DNA from: Burkholderiales bacterium 67-32
Lineage (GTDB): Bacteria; Pseudomonadota; Gammaproteobacteria; Burkholderiales; Burkholderiaceae_B
Direction: 5' to 3'
Assembly (NCBI GenBank): GCA_001898625.1
Contig: MKUP01000017.1
Span: 1 to 64,000, forward strand
Length of the DNA stretch: 64,000 bases
This document shows, one piece after another, positions 9,143 to 17,973 of the stretch. The notes below the pieces were generated by a model. That model searched no databases. It had not been told where the DNA came from and was given only the letters and a program-made list of their open reading frames with translations. The position numbers and the translations under genes are program-made. Each line of letters starts with the position of its first letter. Position 1 is the stretch's first letter.

Positions 9143-10237
9143 ATGAAGACCTATCGTATTGCATGCATTCCCGGCGACGGCATCGGCAAGGAAGTCATCC
9201 CCGCCGGCCAGGAGGTGATGGAAGCGCTCGCCGCCGCACAGACGGCCTTCCGGTTCGAATTTTCTTCCTACGACTGGGGCGGGGACTACTACCGGCAACA
9301 TGGCAGGATGATGCCGGACGATGGCCTGGACGCCATACGCGACGCGCACGCGATCCTGTTCGGCTCGGCCGGCGATCCGGACATCCCCGACCACATCACA
9401 CTGTGGGGATTGCGGCTGAAGATCTGCCAAGGCTTCGATCAGTACGCCAATGTCCGGCCCACCCGCATCCTGCCCGGTATCGATGCTCCGCTGAAACGAT
9501 GCGGGCCGAAAGACCTGGATTGGATCATCGTGCGCGAGAACTCCGAGGGCGAATACGCCGGCGTAGGCGGCCGCGCTCACCAGGGGCATCCGATCGAGGT
9601 CGCCACCGACCTGTCGGTCATGACGCGCGCCGGCGTCGAGCGCGTCATGCGCTATGCCTTCCGGTTGGCGCAATCACGGCCGCGCAGACAATTGACCGTG
9701 ATCACCAAATCCAACGCGCAACGCCACGCCATGGTGATGTGGGATGAGATCGCGGTCCAGATCAGCAAGGAATTCCCGGATGTGACATGGGACAAGGAAC
9801 TCGTGGACGCCGCCACCGCCCGCATGGTGAACCGGCCGGCCAGCCTGGACACCATCGTCGCCACCAACCTGCATGCGGACATCCTGAGCGACCTGGCCGC
9901 TGCATTGGCCGGCAGCCTGGGCATCGCGCCGACCGGCAACATCGATCCCGAAGGTCGCTATCCCTCGATGTTCGAACCCATTCACGGCTCGGCCTTCGAC
10001 ATCATGGGCAAGGGCCTCGCCAATCCCATCGGCACCTTCTGGTCGATCGTCATGCTGCTGGAGAACCTTGGCGAACGCCGCGCCGCCGGGCAACTCATGA
10101 AAGCGATTGAGAAAGCCACCGCCAATTCTGCGCTGCACACGGGCGACCTGGGCGGCAGCGCCACCACGCGGCAGGTCACCGATGCAGTCTGCGCCTACGT
10201 CGCCGAGTCATCCGAGACCCTGAGCAGGGTCGCCTGA
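9143..10237 (+). CDS. ttuC: Tartrate dehydrogenase / decarboxylating beta-hydroxyacid dehydrogenase (TtuC type)
   Basis: 364 residues of the isocitrate/isopropylmalate dehydrogenase superfamily. Visible motifs are IPGDGIGKEVIPAG, DWIIVRENSEGEYAGVGGR, the NAD-domain blocks TNLHADILSDLAAALAGSLG and FEPIHGSAFDIMGKGLANPI, and a C-terminal HTGDLGGSATTRQVTDAV. The spacing and the YAGVGGR segment fit tartrate dehydrogenase (TtuC/YeaU) better than leucine biosynthesis LeuB. Family members oxidise tartrate to oxaloglycolate or decarboxylate it to D-glycerate, and also accept D-malate. It starts 64 bases after the pyruvate kinase stop behind AAAGGAAG. Confidence 0.9.
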   Translation: MKTYRIACIPGDGIGKEVIPAGQEVMEALAAAQTAFRFEFSSYDWGGDYYRQHGRMMPDDGLDAIRDAHAILFGSAGDPDIPDHITLWGLRLKICQGFDQYANVRPTRILPGIDAPLKRCGPKDLDWIIVRENSEGEYAGVGGRAHQGHPIEVATDLSVMTRAGVERVMRYAFRLAQSRPRRQLTVITKSNAQRHAMVMWDEIAVQISKEFPDVTWDKELVDAATARMVNRPASLDTIVATNLHADILSDLAAALAGSLGIAPTGNIDPEGRYPSMFEPIHGSAFDIMGKGLANPIGTFWSIVMLLENLGERRAAGQLMKAIEKATANSALHTGDLGGSATTRQVTDAVCAYVAESSETLSRVA

Positions 10238-10297
10238 GTACGAATGTCCGACCAGCCGGCCCACCCGAGGCCGGCGCCGACAACATAGGAGATATCC

Positions 10298-11287
10298 ATG
10301 GCACCATCGATCAAGTCCGCTTTGTCCTGGAAGGCCCTGTCGCTGGGAATACTGGGCGCCACCGTCGCGCTGTCGGTCCAGGCCCAGGACTACCCTTCGC
10401 GCCCCATCAACCTCATCGTGCCGTTCCCGACCGGAGGCACGACCGACGTCCTGGCGCGTGCCCTGGGCCAGGAGATGACAAAGAGCCTCGGCCAGTCGGT
10501 CATCGTCGAAAGCAAGCCTGGCGCAGGAGCGACCCTTGGAGCCGACTACGTCGCCAAGGCCAGACCTGACGGCTATACGCTGCTGATGGGCGCCGTCCAC
10601 CACACGATCGCATCCAGCGTCTACAAGAAACTGCCGTACGACTTCCAGCGGGACCTGGTCCCGATTACCACCGTAGCCCTGGTCCCCAACGTGCTGGTGG
10701 TCAACACCGGCATCCCGGCCAAGAACGTCCAGGAGCTCATCGCCCTGGCCAAAGCCAGCCCCGGCAAGCTGGCGTTCGGCTCCAACGGTACGGGCACGGG
10801 TCAGCACCTGATCGGCGCCCAGTTCGAATCGATGAGCGGAACCAAGCTGCTGCACGTGCCGTACAAGGGTAGCGGACCGCTGACGACCGACCTGCTCGGC
10901 GGCCAGATCGCCATGTCGTTCGACACGGTCACGCCGGTGCTTCCGTTCATCAAGAGCGGCAAGCTCCGTCCGCTGGCGGTAACGACCATCCAGCGATCTT
11001 CCGCACTGCCCGACGTGCCGACCATGGACGAATCGGGACTGAAGGGCTTCGATATGGGGACCTGGTTCGGTGTCCTCGCTCCGGCTGGCACGCCGCCGGA
11101 AATCGTCGCCAAGCTCAGCCAGGCAATGGTGAAGATCATCCACGCCCCCGAGTTCAGGAAGAAAATGGCCGACCTGGGGGCCGAAGCGATCGGCGACACG
11201 CCGGATCAGATGAAGGCCCTGATCAAGAACGATACGGAACGCTTCGCGAAGGTGGTGAAAGAAGCCAATGTCAGTCTGGATTTCTGA
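10298..11287 (+). CDS. Bug/TctC-family periplasmic solute-binding protein
   Basis: 329 residues with a signal peptide (SLGILGATVALSVQAQ) and the Bug opening YPSRPINLIVPFPTGGTTDV. Further family blocks are [64 protein letters not shown] and WFGVLAPAGTPPEIVAKL. It lies in the operon with the tartrate-type enzymes and probably captures the substrate, but no TctA/TctB membrane partners are in the window. Such orphan Bug receptors are common in Bordetella and relatives. It is a separate sequence from the leftward Bug receptor at 110-1075. Confidence 0.92.
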   Translation: MAPSIKSALSWKALSLGILGATVALSVQAQDYPSRPINLIVPFPTGGTTDVLARALGQEMTKSLGQSVIVESKPGAGATLGADYVAKARPDGYTLLMGAVHHTIASSVYKKLPYDFQRDLVPITTVALVPNVLVVNTGIPAKNVQELIALAKASPGKLAFGSNGTGTGQHLIGAQFESMSGTKLLHVPYKGSGPLTTDLLGGQIAMSFDTVTPVLPFIKSGKLRPLAVTTIQRSSALPDVPTMDESGLKGFDMGTWFGVLAPAGTPPEIVAKLSQAMVKIIHAPEFRKKMADLGAEAIGDTPDQMKALIKNDTERFAKVVKEANVSLDF

Positions 11288-11299
11288 ATAGCGGCCGCC

Positions 11300-11956
11300 G
11301 TGGATCATAGGGCCTTGGCCCCCTGGTTCCAGGCGGCCTTGCTGTGCGTGGCGCTGCTGCTCGCCGCGGCGGGCGGTGACGGCGCGCGCCTGAGCATGCG
11401 CCTGACGGCGGGCGGCATCGCCGACGGGCAGTGGTGGCGATTGGTGACCGCGCATTTCGTCCACTTGAGCTGGCCTCATACCCTCCTCAACGTCATGGGT
11501 GTTCTGGGATGCTGTGCGCTTGCGCCCGCGATATTCGATCGCCTTCTCGTATTGCGCGTCATCGCCCTGTCCGTTGCCATCAGCCTTTGCCTGCTGGTCG
11601 GCTCGCCCCACGCCTTGCCTTATGTGGGTCTATCGGGAGTCCTGTACGCCATGCTCGTTCTCGGACTGGCGCCGCCCGCGCGCCATGACCCGATCGCGGC
11701 CTCGATACTGGCCAGCTTCACCATCTGGATGGCCTGGCAGTGGATCGCCGGCCCTCTTGCCGACGAGGAGCGCATGATAGGCGGGCGCATCGTGGCGGAC
11801 GCACACGTGTACGGCTATGTCTCAGGCGCCGCCTGGCTGTCGATGCGCGCTTTACTGATGTCCGGTTATCTCCGGACATGCGCGGCGCGATCAGGACGAC
11901 AGCCAGAAAGGGGCCCGGAACGCCCCACGGTGAGGCGCAACATTCGGTCCTGGTGA
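11300..11956 (+). CDS. Rhomboid-family intramembrane protease, rhombosortase-like
   Basis: 218 residues starting with GTG at 11300, 12 bases after the Bug gene. It has about six hydrophobic segments and the short rhomboid core: GQWWRLVTAHFVHLSWPHTLLN (the WR and H...N region), catalytic Ser in YVGLSGVLYA (Ser112) and catalytic His in ADAHVYGYVSGA (His169). The compact size, the FVHLSWPHTLLNV block and the GLSGVLYA serine motif resemble rhombosortases, which process proteins with GlyGly-CTERM tails. The same operon encodes one such protein (4969-6351), so this looks like a dedicated protease-substrate pair. The last 35 residues are a basic, non-hydrophobic tail. A generic rhomboid protease is the alternative. 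Confidence 0.8.
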   Translation: MDHRALAPWFQAALLCVALLLAAAGGDGARLSMRLTAGGIADGQWWRLVTAHFVHLSWPHTLLNVMGVLGCCALAPAIFDRLLVLRVIALSVAISLCLLVGSPHALPYVGLSGVLYAMLVLGLAPPARHDPIAASILASFTIWMAWQWIAGPLADEERMIGGRIVADAHVYGYVSGAAWLSMRALLMSGYLRTCAARSGRQPERGPERPTVRRNIRSW

Positions 11957-12161
11957 GCCCCTTCGCGGGTGTGCCTGTGGATCGATTCCAGTGGGCGCGC
12001 CCCGGTGCGCACGCGTTTCGCGCTATCCTTGCGGGGATCCGCGGCCGGCCCTGGCCACCGTCCTGTTACACCCTTGCCCGCCGCTCCGTGCCCCCACGCG
12101 CCGCAATGCACCGATCCCCGCCGTCATTCCTGCCCGCCCCGCTCCCGCAAGGAGCCGTCTG

Positions 12162-13067
12162 ATGGGCGTCTTCCACATCTACTTCTCCATCCTCAGCCTG
12201 CTGGCCCCGCTCATGGTGGTCATCGGCGTGGGCACCACCTGGGGCAAGCTGGGACACGCATTCCCCGCCCAGTTCGTCACGGTGCTGGCCACCACCGTCA
12301 CCACGCCGGCGCTGGTATTCAACACCCTGGTCACGACCCAGCTCAGCAACGAGATCATGGCCACGGTGGCCGGTGCCACGGTGCTGGCGCTGGCCCTTTG
12401 CATGGGCGTTTCGGCGCTGGCGCTCAAGCTGTGCAAGCTGCCGGTGCGCAAGCTGCTGCAGACCACGACGTTCCCGAACGCGGGCAACCTGGGGCTGCCC
12501 ATCACGCACCTGGCCTTCGGCGACGCCGGCCTGTCGACCTCGATCGCGTTCTTCGCCGTCTGTTCCTTCATCCAGCACACCGTGGGCGTGCGCACGCTGC
12601 CCAGCGCGGACGGCATGCCGGCGGCGTGGAAAAGCCCCATCCTGATCGCCTCGGTGCTGGCCGTGGCCTGCCGGATCTTCAACTACACGCCGCCGCAGTG
12701 GATCATGGAGTCGGCCCAGTTGCTGGGCAGCATGACCGTGCCGCTGATGCTGCTGGGGCTGGGCCACGCGCTGGCGCTGATCCCCGCGGCCGGCCTGAAG
12801 CTGGGCGGCATCGTCGGCGCCATCCGGCTCGTGGTGGGCCTGGCCACGGGTGCGGCGGCGGCGTGGCTGGTGGGGCTGCCGGCCGACATGATCGGCAACG
12901 TGGCCCTGCAGATGGGCATGCCGTGCGCGGTGGTCAGCTACATGTATGCGCGCCGCTATACCGACATGGGCGACACGGCGGCGGGCGCGGTGCTGATCTC
13001 GACCGTGGTGTTCCTGATCTTGGCGCCTTTCCTGCTGTGGCTGCTGGGCTCGCCGGTGGCGGGCTGA
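12162..13067 (+). CDS. AEC (auxin efflux carrier) family transporter
   Basis: About 301 residues, ten predicted hydrophobic segments, with the AEC features of a central conserved block LLQTTTFPNAGNLGLPITHL and a C-terminal VALQMGMPCAVVSYMYARRY. These permeases export or exchange small organic acids such as malate or malonate. The start at 12162 follows a clear AAGGAG 8 bases upstream; the open frame further upstream is Pro/Arg-rich and unlikely to be translated. It converges with the AraC regulator nine bases downstream. No substrate can be assigned. Confidence 0.85.
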   Translation: MGVFHIYFSILSLLAPLMVVIGVGTTWGKLGHAFPAQFVTVLATTVTTPALVFNTLVTTQLSNEIMATVAGATVLALALCMGVSALALKLCKLPVRKLLQTTTFPNAGNLGLPITHLAFGDAGLSTSIAFFAVCSFIQHTVGVRTLPSADGMPAAWKSPILIASVLAVACRIFNYTPPQWIMESAQLLGSMTVPLMLLGLGHALALIPAAGLKLGGIVGAIRLVVGLATGAAAAWLVGLPADMIGNVALQMGMPCAVVSYMYARRYTDMGDTAAGAVLISTVVFLILAPFLLWLLGSPVAG

Positions 13068-13076
13068 GCGCGGCGT

Positions 13077-14042
13077 TCAGGCCTGCCCGGCGCGCCGGTG
13101 CTGCATGGGCGTCATGCCGTAGCGGCCGCGGAAGGCGCGCGAGAAATGCGCCTGGCTGGCGAAGCCCCAGCGGTAGGCGATGTCGCCGATGGACAGCTTG
13201 CGCGCGCCTTCGTCCGCGAGCTCCTGGTGGGCGCGTTCGAGCCGCTTGTCCCATATCCATAGGCTGACGCTGCGGTCCCGGTGGGCGAACAGGCGGTGCA
13301 GTTGCCGCACGGACAGCCCCAGGGCGCGCGCCACTGTCTCGGCATCCAGCGCGGGATCGTTCAGGTGTTCGGCGATGAAGGCTTCTGCGCGCAGCAGCCG
13401 CCATGCGGCCATGTCGTTCAGTTCGCGCGCCGCGCCGGGATCGACCGCCGCGCGCAGCAGGTGCCGGGCCTGCTCGGCCACGCCGGGCACGGCGTCGGCG
13501 CGCGGCCGCTCGACGAAATCCACCGCCATGGTGCGCAGCGTGTTGGCCAGCAGCCGGCCGGTGCGCAGCCGGTTGTCCACCTGGATGGGCGCCTCGGGCC
13601 GCATCTCGCGCCGCCCCCGGAACAGCCGGTCGGCCTCGACCTCGACGATGATCTGGCGCATGTCGCCAGTGAAACCGTACAGGTAGGGGATCGCGTTGGA
13701 ATAGACGATGACGTCGCCCGCGCGCACGGTGTAGCACTGGCCCGACTGGAACAGGAAGGCATCGCCTTCGAGCAGGATGCAGGCGAAGACGGAATCCTTG
13801 GGATGGGTCTTGAGCAGCGAGCGCGTCCGCTCGATGACGTGCTGATTGCCGCGGATCTCGGTGAAGGCAACGTCGTCCGCGTCGAACACGCGGCCCTGGG
13901 CGCGCAGCCCGTGCGGGTCGTAGGTCGAACAGGTCAGGCCGATCAGTTGCGAGGCGTTGTACGACTCCCAGAATGCGAGCCGCTGGGAGGACGGCACCTG
14001 GTCGGTGGAGGCCTGCGCGCGAGGGGACAGGGTCGTGCTCAT
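13077..14042 (-). CDS. AraC-family transcriptional regulator
   Basis: About 321 residues. An N-terminal AraC-binding-like domain (FWESYNASQLIGLTCSTYDP ... VRAGDVIVYSNAIPYLYGF) is followed by a C-terminal double helix-turn-helix: LDAETVARALGLSVRQLHRL and KLSIGDIAYRWGFASQAHFS, then RAFRGRYGMTPMQHRR. This layout is that of FeaR/XylS-like activators. It is transcribed away from the cupin-solute receptor-formamidase-SDR cluster, with 246 bases between starts, and is the likely regulator of that cluster. The ATG at 14042 (MSTTLSPRAQ) is chosen; codons upstream are low quality. Confidence 0.88.
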   Translation of the reverse strand: MSTTLSPRAQASTDQVPSSQRLAFWESYNASQLIGLTCSTYDPHGLRAQGRVFDADDVAFTEIRGNQHVIERTRSLLKTHPKDSVFACILLEGDAFLFQSGQCYTVRAGDVIVYSNAIPYLYGFTGDMRQIIVEVEADRLFRGRREMRPEAPIQVDNRLRTGRLLANTLRTMAVDFVERPRADAVPGVAEQARHLLRAAVDPGAARELNDMAAWRLLRAEAFIAEHLNDPALDAETVARALGLSVRQLHRLFAHRDRSVSLWIWDKRLERAHQELADEGARKLSIGDIAYRWGFASQAHFSRAFRGRYGMTPMQHRRAGQA

Positions 14043-14288
14043 GGTCGTGCCCGTGGGAGAACCGCCCGGCAACGGGCAGATGGCGTCCAACATGGCGGCG
14101 GCGCCGCAGCTTACGCCGATGCTAGCACGGGCCCTCCGGGACCCCGGCCCGGGTTGACCCTAGGGTGAAGTCCGAGCGCCCGAAGGCGGCCATGTCGCGC
14201 ACAGTCAAATCCTCCGTCCCGCCGGGACAAGCGGCCGGACGGCGCGCTGGCTACATTGACATGATCCATGAATGACCAGGAGGCCCCC

Positions 14289-14822
14289 ATGCTCAAGACC
14301 GCCGGCAACGAGTTCTGGCGCGACATCGCCCCCATCGCCGACGTGTTCAAGCCCGATGCCAAGCCCGAGGTGCACATCGGCAACGCGCCCACCGACGACA
14401 GGAAGTGGTACGTCCCCTTCACCGACACGGTGGCCTCGCGGCCGCTGTGGATCTCGCCTTCGGAGAACCGCTGGTGCGACATCCTGCGCGCCGATGCCGC
14501 CGGGCTGGTCAACCGCCACTACCACCCGCATGAGGTGTTCGCCTACACGATCTCGGGCAAGTGGGGCTACCTGGAGCACGACTGGGTCGCCACCGCCGGC
14601 GACTTCGTCTACGAGACCCCGGGCGAAGGCCATACGCTGGTGGCTTTCGAGCACGAGCAGCCGATGAAGGTCTTCTTCATCGTGAAGGGACCGCTGATCT
14701 GGCTGGACGAGAAGGGCCAGTCCACCGGCCACTTCGACGTGCACGACTACATCGCGATGTGCCGCGCGCACTACGAAAAGATCGGCATGGGCGCTGCCTA
14801 CGTGGACACACTATTCCGCTGA
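14289..14822 (+). CDS. Cupin dioxygenase, 2,4'-dihydroxyacetophenone dioxygenase-like
   Basis: About 177 residues of a single cupin. The iron-binding cupin motif is seen in NRHYHPHEVFAYTISGKWGY and the second motif in ETPGEGHTLVAFE. The sequence resembles the 2,4'-dihydroxyacetophenone dioxygenase (DAD) family, which cleaves a C-C bond beside a carbonyl. AGGAGG at 14278-14283 sits six bases before the ATG at 14289, so that start is preferred over the ATG at 14268. It is the first gene downstream of the divergent AraC gene, followed by a solute receptor, an amidase-like protein and an SDR. The real substrate is unknown. Confidence 0.82.
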   Translation: MLKTAGNEFWRDIAPIADVFKPDAKPEVHIGNAPTDDRKWYVPFTDTVASRPLWISPSENRWCDILRADAAGLVNRHYHPHEVFAYTISGKWGYLEHDWVATAGDFVYETPGEGHTLVAFEHEQPMKVFFIVKGPLIWLDEKGQSTGHFDVHDYIAMCRAHYEKIGMGAAYVDTLFR

Positions 14823-14873
14823 ACCAGCCCCCCGTGGCCGATGCGACATAACGAAAACAGAGGAGACGACATC

Positions 14874-16085
14874 ATGCAACGCAGGCAATTCGCGACCTTG
14901 CTCGCGGCGGCCACCGCCACCGCGCTGGCGGCGCCGGCGCTGGCCCAGTCCAGGGCCCCGGCCGAGATCCGCATCGGCTACGCCATTTCCAAGACCGGCG
15001 CCTACGCCGGTGGGGCCAGCACCACGGTGCTGCCCAACTACCAGATGTGGGCGGCCGACGTGCAGAAGGCCGGCGGCATCGAGATCGGCGGCAAGCGCGT
15101 ACCGGTGAAATTCTTCGAGTACGACGACCGCAGCAACTCGGAAGAGGCCGTGCGCGCGGTGGAACGGCTCATCAACCAGGACAAGGTGGACTTCATCCTG
15201 CCGCCCTGGGGTACGGCCATGAACCTGGCGGTGGCGCCCATCCTGCACAAGCACGACTACCCCCACCTCGCCACCACGATGATCTCGGACCGCATTCCGC
15301 AGCTGCGCGAACGCTGGTCCAATCTCTTCTTCTTCACCCTCACCTCAACCGACTACGCCAACGGCGTGGTGGACGTGCTGACGCGGCTGCGCGAGGAAGG
15401 CAAGATCAAGGGCAAGGTCGCCATCGTCAACGTGGCCGACCAGTTCGGGCTGGAGCTGTCCAAAGCCGCGCGCGAGGGCCTGAAGAAGGCGAAGTTCGAC
15501 ATCGTCTATGACCAGAGCTATCCGCTGGGCTCGCAGGAATTGCAGACCATCCTGAACGAGGTACGCCGGCGCGAGCCCGAAGCCTTCCTGGCCTTCAGCT
15601 ATCCGCCCGACACCATGGCGCTGAACGACCAGGCCAAGGTCGTGGGCTTCAACCCCAAGGTCTTCTACACCGCGATCGGCACGGTGTTCCCCATGTTCAA
15701 GAACCGCTTCGGCGCCAATGCCGACGGCGTCATGGGCCTGGGCGGCGTGAGCGCCGAGCTGCCGGCCACGCGCGACTACCGCGAGCGGCACCTCGCCATG
15801 TTCAAGCAGGAGGCGGACTACAACGGCAGCGCCGTCACCTATGCCACCCTGCAGATCCTGCAGCAGGCCATCACGCGCGCGGGCTCCATCGACCGCAAGG
15901 CCGTGTCCGAACAGATCCGCACCGGCAGCTTCGAGACCGTGCTGGGCCCCGTCAAGCTGACCAACCGCCTGTGGGCCGAGGCGTCCAGCGTGGGACAGTG
16001 GCAGGGCGGCGTATTCCAGCCCATCTCGCCCAAGAGCGCCATCGGTGTCAAACCCGCGGTCTTTCCCAAGCCCGAATGGAAATGA
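14874..16085 (+). CDS. ABC transporter substrate-binding protein (LivK/Peripla_BP_6 type)
   Basis: 403 residues with an N-terminal export signal (MQRRQFATLLAAATATALAA, with a Tat-like RRQF) and a type I periplasmic binding fold: EIRIGYAISKTGAYAGGAS, then GKRVPVKFFEYDDRSNSEEA and the LINQDKVDFILPPWGT region. The start at 14874 has AGAGGAGA upstream. The stop overlaps the ATG of the next gene (ATGA). The cluster has no permease or ATPase genes of its own, so it either uses the LivHMGF importer at 21,926-25,277 or another one. The ligand is unknown. Confidence 0.87.
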   Translation: MQRRQFATLLAAATATALAAPALAQSRAPAEIRIGYAISKTGAYAGGASTTVLPNYQMWAADVQKAGGIEIGGKRVPVKFFEYDDRSNSEEAVRAVERLINQDKVDFILPPWGTAMNLAVAPILHKHDYPHLATTMISDRIPQLRERWSNLFFFTLTSTDYANGVVDVLTRLREEGKIKGKVAIVNVADQFGLELSKAAREGLKKAKFDIVYDQSYPLGSQELQTILNEVRRREPEAFLAFSYPPDTMALNDQAKVVGFNPKVFYTAIGTVFPMFKNRFGANADGVMGLGGVSAELPATRDYRERHLAMFKQEADYNGSAVTYATLQILQQAITRAGSIDRKAVSEQIRTGSFETVLGPVKLTNRLWAEASSVGQWQGGVFQPISPKSAIGVKPAVFPKPEWK

Positions 16086-17107
16086 CGACGGGGAACATGG
16101 CGGCGGACCACGTCCTGCGCTGCGGCCCCGGCACGGTGGTGTGGGGCTTCCTGGGCCCGGACGTGCCACCCGTGCTGCGTATACGGCCGGGCGACACGGT
16201 ACGCATCGACACGGTGAACGCCGTGGGCGTGCCGCTGCCGCCCGACGAGGCGCTGGCTTTTTTCGGGCATCACGGCCTGCCCCTGGAGGGGCCGGTGGCC
16301 GAGATACTGGAGATCATGCGCACCGTGCCCAAGGACGTCGGCCCGCACATCCTGACCGGTCCGGTCCACGTGGAAGGCGCCGAGCCCGGCGACGTGCTGG
16401 CGGTGGAGATCCTGGCGGTGGCGCCGCGCGAGCCGGCGTACGGCGTGAACTTCGCCCGCCCCGGCGCGGGCGCGCTGCCGGGGCTGCTGAAGGAACCGCG
16501 GCTCAAGCTGATGCGCCATGACCTGGCGGGCGGAGTGGCCCGCTTCGACGAACGCATCGCCATCCCGCTGGCGCCGTTCATGGGCACCATGGGCGTGGCG
16601 CCCACCCGCAAGGTGTCCTCGATCCCGCCCGGCCCCTTCGGCGGCAACCTGGACCTGAAGGACCTGCGGCCGGGGGCGGTGCTGTACCTGCCAGTGCAGG
16701 TGGCCGGCGCGGACTTCTTCGTCGGCGACGGGCACGCGGCCCAGGGTCACGGCGAGGTGAACCTGACCGGACTCGAAACCTCCATGACCGGCGTGTTCCG
16801 CTTCGGGCTGCACAAGGCCAGCAGCCTGCGCTGGCCCATGGCCGAGACCGACGAGCACTACATCGCCATGGGCCTGGACGAAGACCTGGATGCCGCCGCC
16901 GAACTGGCCGTCTCGCAGGCGGTGGCCGTGCTGCGGCACTTCGGCGATTTGTCCGAGGCCGACGCGTACGCACTGGCCAGCCTGGCCGTGGATTTCGAGA
17001 TCACCCAGCTGGTCGACGGCGTCAAGGGCGTCCACGGCCGCATCCCCAAGCGGCTGCTGGCCGCCTGCCCGCGCGCAGCGGGCCGCCGGTGGGGCCCGCT
17101 TCCCTGA
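16082..17107 (+). CDS. Acetamidase/formamidase family protein
   Basis: 341 residues of the FmdA/AmdA family, cytosolic amidohydrolases that release ammonia from formamide, acetamide or related short amides. Visible family blocks are GPGTVVWGFLGPDVPPVLRI, RIDTVNAVG, GPVHVEGAEPGDVLAVEIL, an internal PFMGTMGVAP block, PPGPFGGNLDLKDL, and FVGDGHAAQGHGEVNLTGLE. The ATG lies inside the TGA of the preceding receptor gene (ATGA overlap), so the pair is translationally coupled. With the cupin dioxygenase and SDR it suggests breakdown of an amide-bearing aromatic or acyl compound; this is an inference. Confidence 0.87.
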   Translation: MTTGNMAADHVLRCGPGTVVWGFLGPDVPPVLRIRPGDTVRIDTVNAVGVPLPPDEALAFFGHHGLPLEGPVAEILEIMRTVPKDVGPHILTGPVHVEGAEPGDVLAVEILAVAPREPAYGVNFARPGAGALPGLLKEPRLKLMRHDLAGGVARFDERIAIPLAPFMGTMGVAPTRKVSSIPPGPFGGNLDLKDLRPGAVLYLPVQVAGADFFVGDGHAAQGHGEVNLTGLETSMTGVFRFGLHKASSLRWPMAETDEHYIAMGLDEDLDAAAELAVSQAVAVLRHFGDLSEADAYALASLAVDFEITQLVDGVKGVHGRIPKRLLAACPRAAGRRWGPLP

Positions 17108-17141
17108 ACGGGACTTCCCGACTCTTTCCAGGACACGACTC

Positions 17142-17903
17142 ATGAACATGAAAGACCAGGTCTGCATCGTCACCGGCGGTGCCGGCAGCCTCGGGCTGCA
17201 CAGCGCGCTCGCCATGCTGGAACAAGGCGCGCGCGTCCTGCTGGTGGACCGGCATGCCGACGCGCTGGACGCCGCCCGCGCCCGCGCGGCCAGCCACGGC
17301 GACCGGGTGGCGACCTTCGCCGCCGACGTCGCCAAACCGGATGAGACCCGCGCCTACGTCGACGATGCCCTGCGGCGCTGGGGACGGCTGGACGTGCTGG
17401 TCTGCAATGCCGGCATCAACGGCGCCATCCAGCCGATCGCCGACTATCCCGACGATGTGTTCGACGCCGTCATGGCGGTCAACGTCAAGGGTACCTTCCT
17501 GGCCTGCAAGCATGCCCTGCCCCGCATGGCCGACGGTGGCAGCATCGTCATCGTTTCCAGCGTCATGGGCGTGACGGCCGATCCCGGCGTATGCGCCTAC
17601 GCCACCTCCAAGCACGCGCTGATCGGCCTGATGCGCGTGGCCGCCAAGGAAGCCGCCAGCCGCGGCATACGCGTCAACGTCGTCGCCCCCGGCCCCATCG
17701 CCAACGACTTCCAGGCGGACATCGAGCGCCGGCTGGGCGAGGTACTGGGACGGGACGCCACCCGGATGCTGGACGAAGCCATTCCGCTGGGCCGCCACGC
17801 GCGCGTCGAGGAAATCGCGCAGACGGTGCTGTTCCTGGCTTCGCCACAGGGCAGCTTTTCCACCGGCAGCGTCTTCATGGCCGACGGCGGCATGCACGTC
17901 TGA
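17142..17903 (+). CDS. Short-chain dehydrogenase/reductase
   Basis: 253 residues of the classical SDR family. The Rossmann glycine motif is TGGAGSLG near residue 12, the NAG structural motif is VCNAGINGA, and the catalytic triad appears as Ser in VIVSSVMG and YATSK (Tyr and Lys). The C-terminus ends FLASPQGSFSTGSVFMADGG, as in 3-oxoacyl reductase-like members. VLLVDRHAD at the second strand end favours NAD over NADP. The start ATG at 17142 follows CAGGACACG. It is the last gene of the AraC-flanked cluster. Confidence 0.9.
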   Translation: MNMKDQVCIVTGGAGSLGLHSALAMLEQGARVLLVDRHADALDAARARAASHGDRVATFAADVAKPDETRAYVDDALRRWGRLDVLVCNAGINGAIQPIADYPDDVFDAVMAVNVKGTFLACKHALPRMADGGSIVIVSSVMGVTADPGVCAYATSKHALIGLMRVAAKEAASRGIRVNVVAPGPIANDFQADIERRLGEVLGRDATRMLDEAIPLGRHARVEEIAQTVLFLASPQGSFSTGSVFMADGGMHV

Positions 17904-17973
17904 TGCGGTGTTCGCCTCAAGTCCCGCGCGGCGGGGCCGTTAATCCGGCCATGCCTCATCCGGACCCGATGCC

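Noticed and set aside
12066-12767. Minus-strand frame opposite the AEC transporter
   Set aside because: Low-complexity Gln/Arg/His-rich shadow; the transporter frame is strongly supported.
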